Assembly: GCF_000372825.1 (NCBI RefSeq)
Contig: NZ_KB910516.1
Coordinates: 2,771,825-2,835,824 of the forward strand
Origin: Methylobacterium sp. 77
GTDB taxonomy: Bacteria; Pseudomonadota; Alphaproteobacteria; Rhizobiales; Beijerinckiaceae
DNA length: 64,000 nt
Direction of reading: 5' to 3'
Part shown: positions 34,419 to 43,855 of the stretch, one piece after another
How the letters are laid out: each line of letters starts with the position of its first letter
How positions within the stretch are numbered: the stretch's first letter is position 1
The notes under the pieces: model-generated
Database searches by the model: none
What the model was told of the DNA's origin: nothing
What the model saw: the letters and a program-made list of their open reading frames with translations, nothing else
Position numbers and translations under genes: made by a program

Positions 34419-35141
34419 TCAGGGCACCACATGCGTCGAAGGCGCATTGCCGGTGAGGATCGCCGTGACCGAACTCGGGGCATGGATCGAGCCGACGACG
34501 ATGGAGATGCGGCTTTCGCGGGCAAGCGCGAAGGCCGCGGTATCCATGATCTTGAGATCGCGGGCGATGGCGTCGTCATGGGTGAGGCGGTCATAGCGCA
34601 GGGCGGACGGATCCTTCTTCGGATCGGCCGAGTAGACGCCGTCGACCTGGGTCGCCTTCAAAACGGCCCCGCAGCGCAGCTCGGCAGCGCGCAGGACGGC
34701 GGCGGTATCGGTGGTGAAATACGGGTTCCCGGTGCCCCCGGCGAGGACCACCACTTGACCCTTATCGAGATGGTGCAAAGCCGGCTGCCGCGCATAGGTC
34801 TCGCAGATGGTCGGCATCGACACGGCGGACATCGTGCGTGCCGGTACGCCCGCGGCATTGAGCGCCGTCTCGAGGGCGAGGGAATTCATCACGGTGGCGA
34901 TCATGCCCAGCGAATCGCCGGTGGCGCGATCGATCCAGCCCGCCGATGAGATGCGGGCGCCCCGGATCATGTTGCCGCCGCCAACCACGAGGGCGACCTG
35001 AAATCCCGCCTCGAGCGTCTTCGAGATGTCCTCGGCGAGGGCAGCCAGCAGCGGCGGATGCAGCCAGTATCCATCCGGGGCGGCCAGGGCTTCACCGGAC
35101 AGTTTCACGAGCACGCGGCGAAACGGTTTGGTCTCAGGCAT
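34419..35141 (-). CDS. pyrH: UMP kinase
   Basis: Phosphorylates UMP to UDP; amino-acid-kinase fold, hexameric and allosterically controlled. 240 aa from ATG 35141 with TTGAGGGGAC upstream. VLVKLSGEALA at the N-terminus, VALVVGGGNMIRGA, RTMSAVSMPTICETYARQPA and VVVLAGGTGNPYFTTDTAA with DGVYSADPKKDPSA are all typical. Separated from frr by 232 nt and from tsf by 204 nt with a terminator, so not tightly coupled. Confidence 0.97.
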   Translation of the reverse strand: MPETKPFRRVLVKLSGEALAAPDGYWLHPPLLAALAEDISKTLEAGFQVALVVGGGNMIRGARISSAGWIDRATGDSLGMIATVMNSLALETALNAAGVPARTMSAVSMPTICETYARQPALHHLDKGQVVVLAGGTGNPYFTTDTAAVLRAAELRCGAVLKATQVDGVYSADPKKDPSALRYDRLTHDDAIARDLKIMDTAAFALARESRISIVVGSIHAPSSVTAILTGNAPSTHVVP

Positions 35142-35246
35142 GGCGCCAGTCCCCTCAAGCACCGGCGCAAGGCCGAACGATCCAATGGCAAGCGTCCGCT
35201 GTCTATCGCAATGCGGTCGCGCAGGTCGAGGGGCAGGACGACTCTC

Positions 35247-35286
35247 GCACGACAAACGAGAACGGGGCACGACAAACGCGAACGGG
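35247..35286. repeat. Tandem 20-bp repeat downstream of tsf
   Basis: GCACGACAAACGAGAACGGG (35247-35266) and GCACGACAAACGCGAACGGG (35267-35286): two adjacent copies with one mismatch, abutting the tsf terminator hairpin. Confidence 0.9.
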
Positions 35287-35309
35287 CGGCGGCATCGCTG
35301 CCGCCGCCC
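35284..35309 (-). terminator. Terminator hairpin after tsf
   Basis: GGGCGGCGGCA - TCGC - TGCCGCCGCCC: perfect 11-bp GC stem starting 36 nt beyond the tsf stop; on the minus strand it runs into GTTCGCGTTTGTC, a weak U-rich tail. Confidence 0.7.
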
Positions 35310-35345
35310 GTCTCGAGGGAAGTCCGAATCGAAGGGCCGACCGTC

Positions 35346-36269
35346 TCAGCCGCGTGCGGCAGCCGCGACTTCGGTGGCGAAGTCGGGGGCCTCTTCCTTC
35401 TCGATGCCCTCGCCGAGCGCGTAGCGCACGAAAGCGGTGAGCTTGACCGGCGCGCCGGCCTTGCCCTCGGCTTCCTTCAGCACCTGGGTGATCGTCTTCG
35501 AGCCATCATGGACGAAGGGCTGCTCGAGGAGGGTGACCTCCTTGTAGTAGCTCTTCAGGCCGCTCTCGACGATCTTGGCGAGCACGTGGTCCGGCTTGCC
35601 GGCGTTCTTCTCGCGCAGGATGTTGCTCTCGCGCTCCAGAACGGCCTGGTCGACGCCGGCCGCATCGAGGGCCACCGGGTTCGTGGCGGCGACGTGCATG
35701 GCGATCTGGCGGCCGAGGGTCGAGAGAACCTCGACGTCACCCTCGGATTCGAGAGCCACCAGCACGCCGATCTTGCCGAGGCCGTCGGCGACCTGGGCAT
35801 GGACGTAGGAGGCGATGACGCCCTTGGTCACATCGAGCTTGGCGACGCGGCGCAGGGTCATGTTCTCGCCGATGGTGGCGATGAGGCTGGAGAGCGACTC
35901 CTTCACCGTGGTGGAACCACCGGGGAAATGAGCGGATTCGAGGCCTTCGAGCGAGCCGTCCGTATCGAGGGCGAGCTTGGCGGCCTGCCGGGCGAAGGCC
36001 TGGAAGCTGTCGTTGCGCGCGACGAAGTCGGTCTCGGAATTGACCTCGACGATGGCGGCGTGATGGCCCGACGATTCGACGGCGACGAGGCCCTCGGCGG
36101 CGACACGACCGGCCTTCTTGGCAGCCTTGGCGAGGCCCTTCTTGCGCAGCCAGTCGACGGCGGCTTCGATATCGCCATCCGTCTCGTTCAGCGCGCCCTT
36201 GCAGTCCATCATGCCCGCGCCGGTCTTTTCGCGGAGCTCTTTCACCAATGCGGCGGTGATGTTGGCCAT
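35346..36269 (-). CDS. tsf: Elongation factor Ts
   Basis: Guanine nucleotide exchange factor for EF-Tu. 307 aa. N-terminal UBA-like module [19 protein letters not shown], then [33 protein letters not shown] (split, the EF-Tu contact motif TDFVARN), two core subdomains and [17 protein letters not shown] near the end. Follows rpsB, as nearly universal. Confidence 0.97.
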   Translation of the reverse strand: MANITAALVKELREKTGAGMMDCKGALNETDGDIEAAVDWLRKKGLAKAAKKAGRVAAEGLVAVESSGHHAAIVEVNSETDFVARNDSFQAFARQAAKLALDTDGSLEGLESAHFPGGSTTVKESLSSLIATIGENMTLRRVAKLDVTKGVIASYVHAQVADGLGKIGVLVALESEGDVEVLSTLGRQIAMHVAATNPVALDAAGVDQAVLERESNILREKNAGKPDHVLAKIVESGLKSYYKEVTLLEQPFVHDGSKTITQVLKEAEGKAGAPVKLTAFVRYALGEGIEKEEAPDFATEVAAAARG

Positions 36270-36308
36270 GGCGAGTCCTCTCTTCGGGTCTGTCTCAAAT
36301 GATAAAGG

Positions 36309-36336
36309 AGCCCGACGCTAGGGTGAGCGCCGGGCT
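36309..36336 (-). terminator. Hairpin between rpsB and tsf
   Basis: AGCCCGACGCT (36309-36319) pairs with AGCGCCGGGCT (36326-36336) with one A-C mismatch. On the minus strand a CCTTTATCATTT tail follows. Together with GGCATCCC-gtcaaa-GGGATGCC (36363-36384) right after the rpsB stop, this can act as attenuator/partial terminator setting the S2:EF-Ts ratio. Confidence 0.6.
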
Positions 36337-36391
36337 TCGTGGATTGGTTCGACGTCGGCGGCGGCATCCCGTCAAAGGGATGCCTGTGCGA

Positions 36392-37456
36392 TCAGGCGGT
36401 GGCGGCAGCCTCGGCGAAGCCACGGGCCTGGTCGACCCAGCCGTCGCGGCTGATGCGGCCGTTGAGCTTCAGGTCGGCATCGACCTTGGCGACCTCGGCA
36501 TCGCTCATCGCAGCGATCTGCCAGTAATGGTAGACGCCGGCATCGTTGAGCTTCTGCACGATCTGCGGACCGGCGCCGTGGAGCTTGGACAGGTCGTCCG
36601 GAGCGCCGCGGGGAGCGGAGAGCAGCTCGAAATGCTCGGTGGATTCCACGAGAGCGGCCACATCGGCCTGATCGAGGGCACCGGACTCGACCGAGAGGGC
36701 GGCCTGCTCGGTGGGGATTTCCTCGGCAGCGGGGGCCTCGGAGGCGCCGAGATCGATACCGCTGGAACCCTGACCGCGGGAGATGCCGTCGAGGGCGGCG
36801 CGGGCGATGAGGTCGCAGTAGAGCGAGATCGCGCGGCCGGCATCGTCATTGGCGGGAACGACGTAGGTGATGCCGTCCGGGTTGCAGTTGGTGTCGACGA
36901 TGGCCGCCACCGGGATCCCGAGACGCTGGGCCTCCTTGATCGCGAGCTGCTCCTTGTTGGTGTCGATCACGAACAGCAGGTCCGGCACGCCGCCCATGTC
37001 CTTGATGCCGCCGAGCGCCTTCTCGAGCTTGTCCTTCTCACGGGACAGCATCAGGCGCTCCTTCTTGGTGAGGCCCTGGCCACCACCTTCGAGGGTCTCG
37101 TCGACCTTGCGCAGACGGGCGATCGAGCCCGAGATGGTCTTCCAGTTGGTCAGCATGCCGCCGAGCCAGCGGGAGTTGACGTAATACTGGGCCGAACGCT
37201 TGGCGGCTTCGGCGATCGTGTCGGCGGCCTGACGCTTGGTGCCGACGAACAGCACGCGGCCGCCCTTGGCGACGGTGTCGCTCACGGCCTGAAGCGCCTG
37301 GTGAAGCGCCGGCACGGTCTGGGCCAGATCGATGATGTGGATGTTGTTGCGGGTACCGAAGATGTAGGTCTGCATCTTCGGGTTCCAGCGGTGAGACTGG
37401 TGTCCGAAATGGGCGCCCGCCTCGAGGAGCTGACGCATCGTGAAATCAACGGCCAT
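36392..37456 (-). CDS. rpsB: 30S ribosomal protein S2 with C-terminal extension
   Basis: S2 of the small subunit. 354 aa, against about 241-255 in most bacteria. Residues 1-~230 are the normal S2 core ([70 protein letters not shown]). The last ~100 residues are an extra tail: an Ala/Glu-rich linker then [20 protein letters not shown]...[18 protein letters not shown]...[12 protein letters not shown], a helix-hairpin-helix-like domain that also occurs as a tail on other alphaproteobacterial proteins such as L21. ATG 37456 used. Confidence 0.96.
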   Translation of the reverse strand: MAVDFTMRQLLEAGAHFGHQSHRWNPKMQTYIFGTRNNIHIIDLAQTVPALHQALQAVSDTVAKGGRVLFVGTKRQAADTIAEAAKRSAQYYVNSRWLGGMLTNWKTISGSIARLRKVDETLEGGGQGLTKKERLMLSREKDKLEKALGGIKDMGGVPDLLFVIDTNKEQLAIKEAQRLGIPVAAIVDTNCNPDGITYVVPANDDAGRAISLYCDLIARAALDGISRGQGSSGIDLGASEAPAAEEIPTEQAALSVESGALDQADVAALVESTEHFELLSAPRGAPDDLSKLHGAGPQIVQKLNDAGVYHYWQIAAMSDAEVAKVDADLKLNGRISRDGWVDQARGFAEAAATA

Positions 37457-37780
37457 GATCGTGTTCTCTTCCGGTTGATGCCGCCGCGGAGGAAGCGATC
37501 GAGTCCTCGAAAGAGGAACGACCACCGGAAACGCCTCATTCAGGCATGAGGCCGGCTCCGCGTGTGGAATGGGCGGGGCCTTAGCAGAGGATATCCGCCG
37601 AGGCAAGATGATCGAAGGTGGGTGGAGAATGGCATCCGGGATCGGTCAGTGGGCAAAACCGCGGATGGCGCGGGGCCAGAGCACGCTCCCCGGGTCTCGC
37701 CACACCTCCCCGTCCGAGCTCGGCATCCCACCTCGCCCTGACGTCGTCTCACCGACAATGAAGCGAGGCGCGTGACCGAA
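37457..37780. other. rpsB upstream region (324 bp)
   Basis: No gene seen. It must contain the rpsB promoter and leader (minus strand) and the 3' end of the pseudouridine synthase transcript. No clear S2 autoregulatory motif identified by eye. Confidence 0.45.
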
Positions 37781-38530
37781 TCAGACTGCGGAAGCCTCGC
37801 CGAAGATCGCTCCGATCTCCGCCTCCGTGAGGATCCGGTACGCGCCGGCCTCCAGATCGGACGGCAATGTCAGGCCGCCGATCCGGTCGCGATGCAGAGC
37901 GGTGACGTGGTTGCCGAGTGCCGCGAACATGCGGCGGACCTGATGGTAGCGGCCCTCGTGGAGGGTCACGACCACATGGGTCTCGTCCTCGACCTCCATC
38001 TCCGCCGGCAGGAGAGGCTTGTCATCCCCTTCGAGGAGCATCGACCCGCTTCCCAGCACCATTACTTCGTCGCCCTTGAGAGGACGGTCGAGGGCGACGC
38101 GGTAGCGCTTGGCCACGTTCGATTTCGGCGAGATCACCCTGTGCAGCAGCGCCCCGTCATCGGTAAGGAGGAGAAGGCCGGAGGTTTCCTTGTCGAGACG
38201 GCCGATGGTGGACAATGCCGGATCGCGGCGACGCCAGCGCTCGGGAAGGAGCCCATAGACCAGCGGACCCGCCTCCTTGTGCGAGCAGGTCACGCCGAGG
38301 GGCTTGTGCATCATCAGGGCGAGGCCCGGCGGCGGGTCGAGGGATTCGCCGTCCACCGTCATGCGACCGGACAGGTCGGGCGTCACCGGGATTCGCTGGT
38401 TCGCGTCGCGCAACGGCGCGCCGTCGAGCACGATGAGCCCCGCCTTGGCGAGAAGGCCGATCTCCCGGCGCGAGCCGTAACCGAGATTGGCCAGCAGGCG
38501 ATCGAGCCTGAGACTCGGGCCCTTGCTCAA
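37781..38530 (-). CDS. 16S/23S rRNA pseudouridine synthase, RsuA/RluE family
   Basis: About 249 aa. N-terminal S4-like RNA-binding domain (SLRLDRLLANLGYGSRREIG), then the catalytic domain with the Asp motif GRLDKETSGLLLLTDDG and YRVALDRPLKG. C-terminal RRMFAALGNHVTALHRDRIGGL is RsuA-type. TTG 38530 (LSKGPSLRLDRLL) was chosen because homologues begin just before RLDRLLA; a GTG at 38590 would overlap the preceding methyltransferase by 32 nt. Which rRNA uridine it modifies cannot be decided from sequence alone. Confidence 0.88.
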   Translation of the reverse strand: MSKGPSLRLDRLLANLGYGSRREIGLLAKAGLIVLDGAPLRDANQRIPVTPDLSGRMTVDGESLDPPPGLALMMHKPLGVTCSHKEAGPLVYGLLPERWRRRDPALSTIGRLDKETSGLLLLTDDGALLHRVISPKSNVAKRYRVALDRPLKGDEVMVLGSGSMLLEGDDKPLLPAEMEVEDETHVVVTLHEGRYHQVRRMFAALGNHVTALHRDRIGGLTLPSDLEAGAYRILTEAEIGAIFGEASAV

Positions 38531-38558
38531 CGACGGACACTCAACTGACGGCAGACGC

Positions 38559-39482
38559 TCACTTGCGCGCTTCGTAGATCTTGTAGCCACCGGCGGAGGC
38601 TTTCAGCGTGACGGCCTTGAACGCGGCCTTCAGCGGCGCCTCGTAGGGCAGGTGCGCATTGGCGGTGAGCCAGAGCGTGCCGCCGGGGCGCAGGGTCTCG
38701 GCGGCGCGGCGGATGAAGACCTCGCCGAGGAAACGGTCCTCGATCCCGCCATCGTGGAAAGGCGGGTTCATCACCACGAAGTCGAGGCGCTCCAGGGCGA
38801 CGTCGGCCGAGCGGATGTCGGCCCAGCGGATATCGGCGCGCGGATCACCGACATTGCGTCGGGCCATCTCCACGGCGCGCCGGTCGATGTCGATCAGGGT
38901 CAGTGCCGTCACCCCCTGGGAGGCGAGGACGGCGCGGGCGAGGATTCCGATGCCGCAGCCGAAATCGGCGCCACGGCCGGACAAGGCCGGAAGATTCGCG
39001 AGAAGCAGGGCCGTGCCCGGGTCGAGCCTGTCCCAGGAGAAGACGCCGGGCTGCGTGCACAGAGCGAGATTGTCGATGTGCCGGGGACCGCCTTCCTGGA
39101 TCACCTCGGCGAGATCGATGATCGCGGCCGGCCGGGCGACATCGCAGATGCGATGATGGCGCTTGGCCGTCTCCGCCGGCTCGCAGCCGAACTCCTTCAA
39201 CTCGCGGCCCAAACGGGCGCCGCCCTTGTCCTTCGGCGCCAGCGCGCGCAGCCGTCCGCCGGGACGGAGCGCGCGCAGCGACAGCGACAGCGCGTAGCGG
39301 CGCTCGATCGTCCCAGCCGGCGCCAGCATGGTGACGCTCTCGAGGCTGCCTTCGGCGATGTCCTCGAGGCGCACCGATCCCGGGATCAGCGGCGACAGTT
39401 GGGCCGCACCGGCGGAGACTTCGGCGAGTTCGACAGGAGGAGAACCATAGACGGCATCCGGGACGGTTGAAGCAGACATCAT
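38559..39482 (-). CDS. RsmC-like class I SAM rRNA methyltransferase
   Basis: 307 aa, two-domain layout of RsmC/RlmG (16S G1207 or 23S G1835 type). The N-terminal domain is catalytically inactive; the C-terminal one has the SAM loop GADFGCGIGILARAVLA (about residue 175) and the N6/N2-methylation motif VVMNPPFHDGG (about residue 240). Followed by the pseudouridine synthase on the same strand, suggesting a small rRNA-modification unit. Base specificity not determinable. Confidence 0.88.
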   Translation of the reverse strand: MMSASTVPDAVYGSPPVELAEVSAGAAQLSPLIPGSVRLEDIAEGSLESVTMLAPAGTIERRYALSLSLRALRPGGRLRALAPKDKGGARLGRELKEFGCEPAETAKRHHRICDVARPAAIIDLAEVIQEGGPRHIDNLALCTQPGVFSWDRLDPGTALLLANLPALSGRGADFGCGIGILARAVLASQGVTALTLIDIDRRAVEMARRNVGDPRADIRWADIRSADVALERLDFVVMNPPFHDGGIEDRFLGEVFIRRAAETLRPGGTLWLTANAHLPYEAPLKAAFKAVTLKASAGGYKIYEARK

Positions 39483-39841
39483 GACGAATCCGGCGCGACG
39501 GCGCGCGCGCCTCGAGGGTCAGGGCGTTGGGAGAAGAAGATCGGGTGCCACGACTCGACATGGAGCCCGGCTCCGCGATTGGTAGCCGGCGATGGCCTTC
39601 ATGGAAAGGCTATCTTCGCCACATCCGATAAATTTGGAAAATCGAGCGAATCGGTTGGCAACACCGTGTCAAGTCATTGCCAACCTCCGTGAGGCAGAAT
39701 TCCGCAGAATAGGCTGTCCACTTTAACTTACGTTTGGAGAAAGCCGATGTTCTGCAGAACGATACTCACGTTTATGCGGCAGCGCAGCAAGAGACACGTA
39801 TCCGATACGTCGAATCATGTTGTGCCGCGTCAAGGACACAT
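39483..39841. other. AT-richer, palindrome-rich intergenic region (359 bp)
   Basis: Upstream of the RsmC-like gene and downstream of era (both minus). About half G+C from 39590 on, clearly lower than the coding flanks. Inverted repeats: GGTTGGCAA/TTGCCAACC (39653-39685), ATTCCGCAGAAT (39699-39710), GTTCTGCAGAAC (39749-39760) and ACGTATC-C-GATACGT (39796-39810). No credible ORF. Could hold the methyltransferase promoter, an era terminator, operators, or a small RNA. Confidence 0.6.
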
Positions 39842-40831
39842 CTATCCGCGCGGGAATTCGAGCCCCATTTCACGATAGCGCGCCGGGTCGTCGGCCCAGT
39901 TCTCGCGCACCTTCACGTGCAGGAAGAGGTGGACCGGCTGCTCGGCCGCCTCGGCGATCTCGCGCCGTGCCGCCTGCCCGATCGCCTTGATGGTCTGGCC
40001 GCCCTTGCCGAGGACGATGGAGCGCTGACTCTCACGCTCGACGAAGATGGTCTGCTCGATCCGCACGGAGCCGTCGTTCTTCACCACCCACTGGTCGGTC
40101 TCGACGGTGGAGCGGTAGGGCAGTTCCTCATGAAGGCGGTCGTAGAGCTTCTCGCGCGTGATCTCGGCGGCGAGCATGCGGATCGGCGCGTCTGAGACCT
40201 GATCCTCGGGATAGAGCCAGGGACCGGCCGGCATCATCTCGGCGAGCGTCCGCCTGAGAGTGTCGATGCCGTCGCCGTTCAGGGCGGAGATCATGAAGGT
40301 GTGCGCGAAGGCGATGCGCTCGTTGAGCGAGGCGGCGAGCGCCAGCAGCCGGTCGCGCGGGATCAGGTCGATCTTGTTGAGGATCAGGGCCTTGGGGCGG
40401 CGCACATCCGGCAGACGGGCGAGAATTGCCTCGACCTCCTCGGTGACGCCCTTGCGCGCATCGACCAGGAGGCAGATCGCGTCGGCATCGGCAGCACCAC
40501 TCCAGGCGGAATGCACCATCGCCCTGTCGAGGCGGCGCTTCGGCGCGAAGATGCCGGGCGTGTCCACCAGGATGATCTGAGCCTTGCCCTCCATGACGAT
40601 GCCGCGCACCAGCGCCCGCGTCGTCTGGACCTTGCGCGAGACGATGGAGACCTTGGTGCCGACGAGGCTGTTGAGCAGCGTCGACTTGCCGGCATTGGGC
40701 ACGCCGATCAGGGCGACGAAACCGGCGCTCGCATCGGCGGGCATGACCGGCAGCGGCTTGATCTCGGGCAGGACCCCGGTCTCGGGAAGGCCGTCTTCGT
40801 CGTCGTCGATATCGTTATGGTCGTCAGGCAT
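39842..40831 (-). CDS. era: GTPase Era
   Basis: Essential GTPase binding 16S rRNA 3' end during 30S maturation. 329 aa. G1 [12 protein letters not shown] (about residue 49), G3 DTPGIF, G4 NKID; C-terminal KH domain with VLGKGGQTIKAIGQAARREI (about 280-300). It carries an acidic N-terminal extension of ~35 residues (MPDDHNDIDDDEDGLPET), longer than E. coli Era (301 aa). The start overlaps the rnc stop by 8 nt, consistent with coupling in the lepB-rnc-era operon. Confidence 0.97.
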   Translation of the reverse strand: MPDDHNDIDDDEDGLPETGVLPEIKPLPVMPADASAGFVALIGVPNAGKSTLLNSLVGTKVSIVSRKVQTTRALVRGIVMEGKAQIILVDTPGIFAPKRRLDRAMVHSAWSGAADADAICLLVDARKGVTEEVEAILARLPDVRRPKALILNKIDLIPRDRLLALAASLNERIAFAHTFMISALNGDGIDTLRRTLAEMMPAGPWLYPEDQVSDAPIRMLAAEITREKLYDRLHEELPYRSTVETDQWVVKNDGSVRIEQTIFVERESQRSIVLGKGGQTIKAIGQAARREIAEAAEQPVHLFLHVKVRENWADDPARYREMGLEFPRG

Positions 40832-41636
40832 CGGGGCTGCTTTCTTCACCGACGTCCGCCGACGTCTCCATATCGTGTCGCGGATTCATATCATCTTGCG
40901 GGCCTGCGCCGTGAACCTCGCGGTCGAGGACGAGGCGAGCGGCCTCCTGCTCGGCGAGACGCTTCGAGGGACCGGTACCGTATCCGGGTTCCAGGCCCTC
41001 GACCCGCGCGGCGATCCGGAAGACGGGGGCATGGTCCGGGCCGGAACGCTCCACCACGTCATAGACCGGAATCGGCAGGGCGCGGCCCATGGCCCATTCC
41101 TGCAGCGCCGATTTCGCGTCGCGCCCGCGCGGCGCCGCCGTGTCGGTGCCGGGCGCGAAGGCCGCATCGACGATGGCTTTCGCCGCCGCATACCCGGCAT
41201 CGAGGAAGACCGCGCCGAGAATCGATTCGCAGGCATCGGCCAGGATCGTCTGGTTGCGCCGCCCCCCGCTCTGGATCTCGCCGGGGCCGAGGGCGAGATG
41301 GGGTCCCACATCCCAGGCCGTCGCCACCGAGGCGCAGGTCTCGCGACGCACGAGGCCGGCGAGGCGCCGCGACAGGTCGCCCTCGTCCGCAAGGGGGAAG
41401 GCCTCGTAGAGCAGGTCGGCGATGGCGAGACCGAGCACCCGGTCACCGAGGAACTCGAGGCGCTGATAACTTCCGATCCGGCCGCCGCCACCGGCCTTGC
41501 TGACATGGGTCAGAGCCAGGGACAGGAGGGTCCGATCGGAGAAAGCATGGCCGATCCGCTCCTCCAGCACGCTCAGGGCGGGCTTGGGTCGCGGCGCGCG
41601 GCGCGCCCGGCTGGAAGGACGCGCCTCCTCATCCAC
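40824..41636 (-). CDS. rnc: Ribonuclease III
   Basis: Double-strand RNA endonuclease processing rRNA and mRNAs. 270 aa from GTG 41636 (VDEEARPSS), preceded by AGGAAATCC; the ATG frame to 41696 would run into lepB. Signature QRLEFLGDRVLGLAIADLLYE (catalytic Glu/Asp) and a C-terminal dsRBD (AKSALQEWAMGRALPIPVYD ... GYGTGPSKRLAEQEAARLVL). Has a Pro/Arg-rich N-terminal extension of about 25 residues. Operon lepB-rnc-era. Confidence 0.96.
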   Translation of the reverse strand: MDEEARPSSRARRAPRPKPALSVLEERIGHAFSDRTLLSLALTHVSKAGGGGRIGSYQRLEFLGDRVLGLAIADLLYEAFPLADEGDLSRRLAGLVRRETCASVATAWDVGPHLALGPGEIQSGGRRNQTILADACESILGAVFLDAGYAAAKAIVDAAFAPGTDTAAPRGRDAKSALQEWAMGRALPIPVYDVVERSGPDHAPVFRIAARVEGLEPGYGTGPSKRLAEQEAARLVLDREVHGAGPQDDMNPRHDMETSADVGEESSPDA

Positions 41637-41647
41637 GCTCGGATTTC

Positions 41648-42448
41648 CTAGTGGATGCTGCTGAAGATGCGGCCCCACCGCACCTTCGCCGGCCATTGCC
41701 AGATCTGCCAGGCCGGCGTGCCCTCGTCGATGGAGAAGAAGATCATCTCCGCGCGGCCGACGAAATTCTCGAACGGCACGAAGCCGACATTGGCGAGATC
41801 GCGCGAATCGGTGGAATTGTCGCGGTTGTCGCCCATCATGAAGAACCGGCCGGGCGGCACCAGGTAGGGCTCGGTATTGTCCCAGTAGCCGTTGTCGCCC
41901 TCGCGCTCGATCACCTGATGCACGACGCCGTTCGGCAGGGTCTCGGTATATTGCTCGACCTTCGTCTCCTCACCGTAGGGCCCGGTGGTCTCGTAGGGAG
42001 CGATGCGCTCGCGCTTCACCGCCACGTCGTTGATGTAGAGGATGCCGGCCTTCATCTGGATCTTGTCGCCCGGCAGGCCGATCACGCGCTTGATGTAGTC
42101 GGTTGCGTTGTCCTTCGGCAGCTTGAACACGGCGATGTCGCCGCGCTTCGGCTCCGCCGCCCAAACCCGGCCATCGGCCTTGAAGGGCAGGTACTCGCTG
42201 AGCGGCAGCGAATACTTCGAATAACCGTAGGAGTATTTGGACACGAACAGGTAGTCGCCCACCAGCAAGGTCGGCACCAGCGATCCGGACGGAATGTTGA
42301 AGGGTTGGAAGAGCAGCGTCCGCACCACGAGAGCGATCAGCAGCGCCTGGACGCCGACCTTGACCGTCTCCTTGATGCTCGCCCAGGCGCCGGTATCGGC
42401 CGCCCTCAGGTCTCGCTTCGTCTGGTGATCCACGCGCGCTCGTTCCAT
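41648..42448 (-). CDS. lepB: Type I signal peptidase
   Basis: Serine-lysine protease removing signal peptides at the periplasmic face. 266 aa, one N-terminal membrane helix (about residues 31-46). Catalytic Ser56 is in NIPSGSLVPTL and Lys120 in DYIKRVIGLPGD; note Leu instead of the usual Met after the catalytic Ser. Box E MGDNRDNSTDSR is intact. Heads the lepB-rnc-era operon, following acpS. Confidence 0.97.
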   Translation of the reverse strand: MERARVDHQTKRDLRAADTGAWASIKETVKVGVQALLIALVVRTLLFQPFNIPSGSLVPTLLVGDYLFVSKYSYGYSKYSLPLSEYLPFKADGRVWAAEPKRGDIAVFKLPKDNATDYIKRVIGLPGDKIQMKAGILYINDVAVKRERIAPYETTGPYGEETKVEQYTETLPNGVVHQVIEREGDNGYWDNTEPYLVPPGRFFMMGDNRDNSTDSRDLANVGFVPFENFVGRAEMIFFSIDEGTPAWQIWQWPAKVRWGRIFSSIH

Positions 42449-42508
42449 CTGTCTGCAATCTCCGGCTCGACGCGCGAACCCGATCGACTGTCGGCGGTGA
42501 CCGGCGGT

Positions 42509-42976
42509 CTAGACCATGCGGTCGGGTGCCGCAACGCGAGCGGTGGTCGGCTCAGCATCCGCCATCGGGGACGACGGAGGCGACGGCAAGGCCTCGATGA
42601 TCACGAATGCTTGCGCCATCGGCGGATCGTCCGTAAGCGTCACGTGAATCCTGGGGCTATGTCCGGCGGGCATCATCGCCTGGAGGCGCTCGGCCGCGCC
42701 GCCGGTGAGGCGCATGGTCGGTGCCCCTCCGGGCAGGTTCACCACCTCCATGTCGCGCCAGAACACGCCGTGGCTCATGCCGGTGCCGAGCGCCTTGGCG
42801 CAGGCCTCCTTGGCGGCGAACCGCCTCGCATAGGACGGCGCGCGGGCGGCACGGGCCTGCGATTTCGCGCGCTCGCCGTCGGTGAAGATCCGATGGGTGA
42901 AGCGCTCGCCGTATCGCTCGATCGAACGCTCGATCCGGCGAATGTCGCAGAGGTCGGAGCCGATGCCGACGATCAT
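42509..42976 (-). CDS. acpS: Holo-acyl-carrier-protein synthase
   Basis: Transfers 4'-phosphopantetheine from CoA to ACP. 155 aa. [16 protein letters not shown] holds the Mg-binding Asp8, and [16 protein letters not shown] the conserved Glu/Lys. The last ~25 residues ([19 protein letters not shown]) are an extra low-complexity tail beyond the usual ~130. ATG overlaps the pdxJ stop (ATGA). Confidence 0.95.
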   Translation of the reverse strand: MIVGIGSDLCDIRRIERSIERYGERFTHRIFTDGERAKSQARAARAPSYARRFAAKEACAKALGTGMSHGVFWRDMEVVNLPGGAPTMRLTGGAAERLQAMMPAGHSPRIHVTLTDDPPMAQAFVIIEALPSPPSSPMADAEPTTARVAAPDRMV

Positions 42977-43743
42977 GCCGCGGCTCCCGACCGTGCCCGG
43001 TCCATCGCCGCGCGCATATCGCGGATCGCCTGATCCAGCCCCCGGAAGATGGCCTCGCCGATGAGCGAATGGCCGATATTGAGCTCGGCGAGTTGCGTCA
43101 GGGCCGCGACCGGGCCGACGCTGTCGAGGGCGAGACCGTGGCCGGCATGGACCTCGAGGCCGATGCGTGAGCCGTAGGTGGCAGCCCGCGTGATGCGCGA
43201 GAGCTCATGCGCCACCCGCGCGCTGTCGCCCTCGGCGACGGCTTCGCAATAGCTCCCGGTGTGAAGCTCGACGACGGGTGCCTTCAGGCCCAACGCCGCA
43301 TCCATCACCGCCTCTTCGGGCTCGACGAACAGCGAGACGCGGATGCCGGCGGCGGACAGGGCGGCGATCCGGGGGGCGAGATGGGCCGCCTGCCCGACGA
43401 TGTCGAGACCGCCCTCGGTGGTACGCTCCTCACGTTTCTCCGGCACGAGGCAGGATGCATGCGGCCGTAACCGGGTCGCAATGCCGACCATCTCGTCGGT
43501 GGCGGCCATCTCGAAATTGAGAGGCACGGTGAGCCCCGCCATCAGCGCTTCGATATCCGCGTCACGGATATGCCGACGGTCCTCGCGCAGATGCGCGGTG
43601 ATTCCGTCGGCACCGGCCTCCACCGCGAGCTGCGCCGCGCGGACCGGATCGGGATGAATGCCGCCACGGGCGTTCCGCACGGTCGCGACGTGGTCGATGT
43701 TCACACCGAGACGAAGGGGAACGAAAGCTTTGACGGACATCAT
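42973..43743 (-). CDS. pdxJ: Pyridoxine 5'-phosphate synthase
   Basis: Condenses 1-deoxyxylulose 5-phosphate with 3-amino-2-oxopropyl phosphate; TIM barrel, DXP-dependent vitamin B6 route. 256 aa. [31 protein letters not shown] and [10 protein letters not shown] are diagnostic. Two adjacent ATGs (43743, 43740); the second has better spacing from GGAG. First gene of pdxJ-acpS-lepB-rnc-era. Confidence 0.96.
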   Translation of the reverse strand: MMSVKAFVPLRLGVNIDHVATVRNARGGIHPDPVRAAQLAVEAGADGITAHLREDRRHIRDADIEALMAGLTVPLNFEMAATDEMVGIATRLRPHASCLVPEKREERTTEGGLDIVGQAAHLAPRIAALSAAGIRVSLFVEPEEAVMDAALGLKAPVVELHTGSYCEAVAEGDSARVAHELSRITRAATYGSRIGLEVHAGHGLALDSVGPVAALTQLAELNIGHSLIGEAIFRGLDQAIRDMRAAMDRARSGAAA

Positions 43744-43855
43744 GCGGCTCCGGACGACAGGCGCGTCCCGCGAGGAAAGGCGTTCGGCGGGCGATGCGAC
43801 CCGCCCGGCTCGCTCCTAGATAAGGGCAGGGCGGCATTTTCGGGATAGCGACGCG

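Noticed and set aside
39653..39685. TGGCA...TTGCC resembling a sigma-54 -24/-12 promoter
   Set aside because: Spacing between the elements is far longer than the required 10 bp between GG and GC; it is simply an inverted repeat.
39734..39890. Plus-strand TTG frame across the palindrome-rich gap
   Set aside because: No codon bias, runs antisense into era, no homology.
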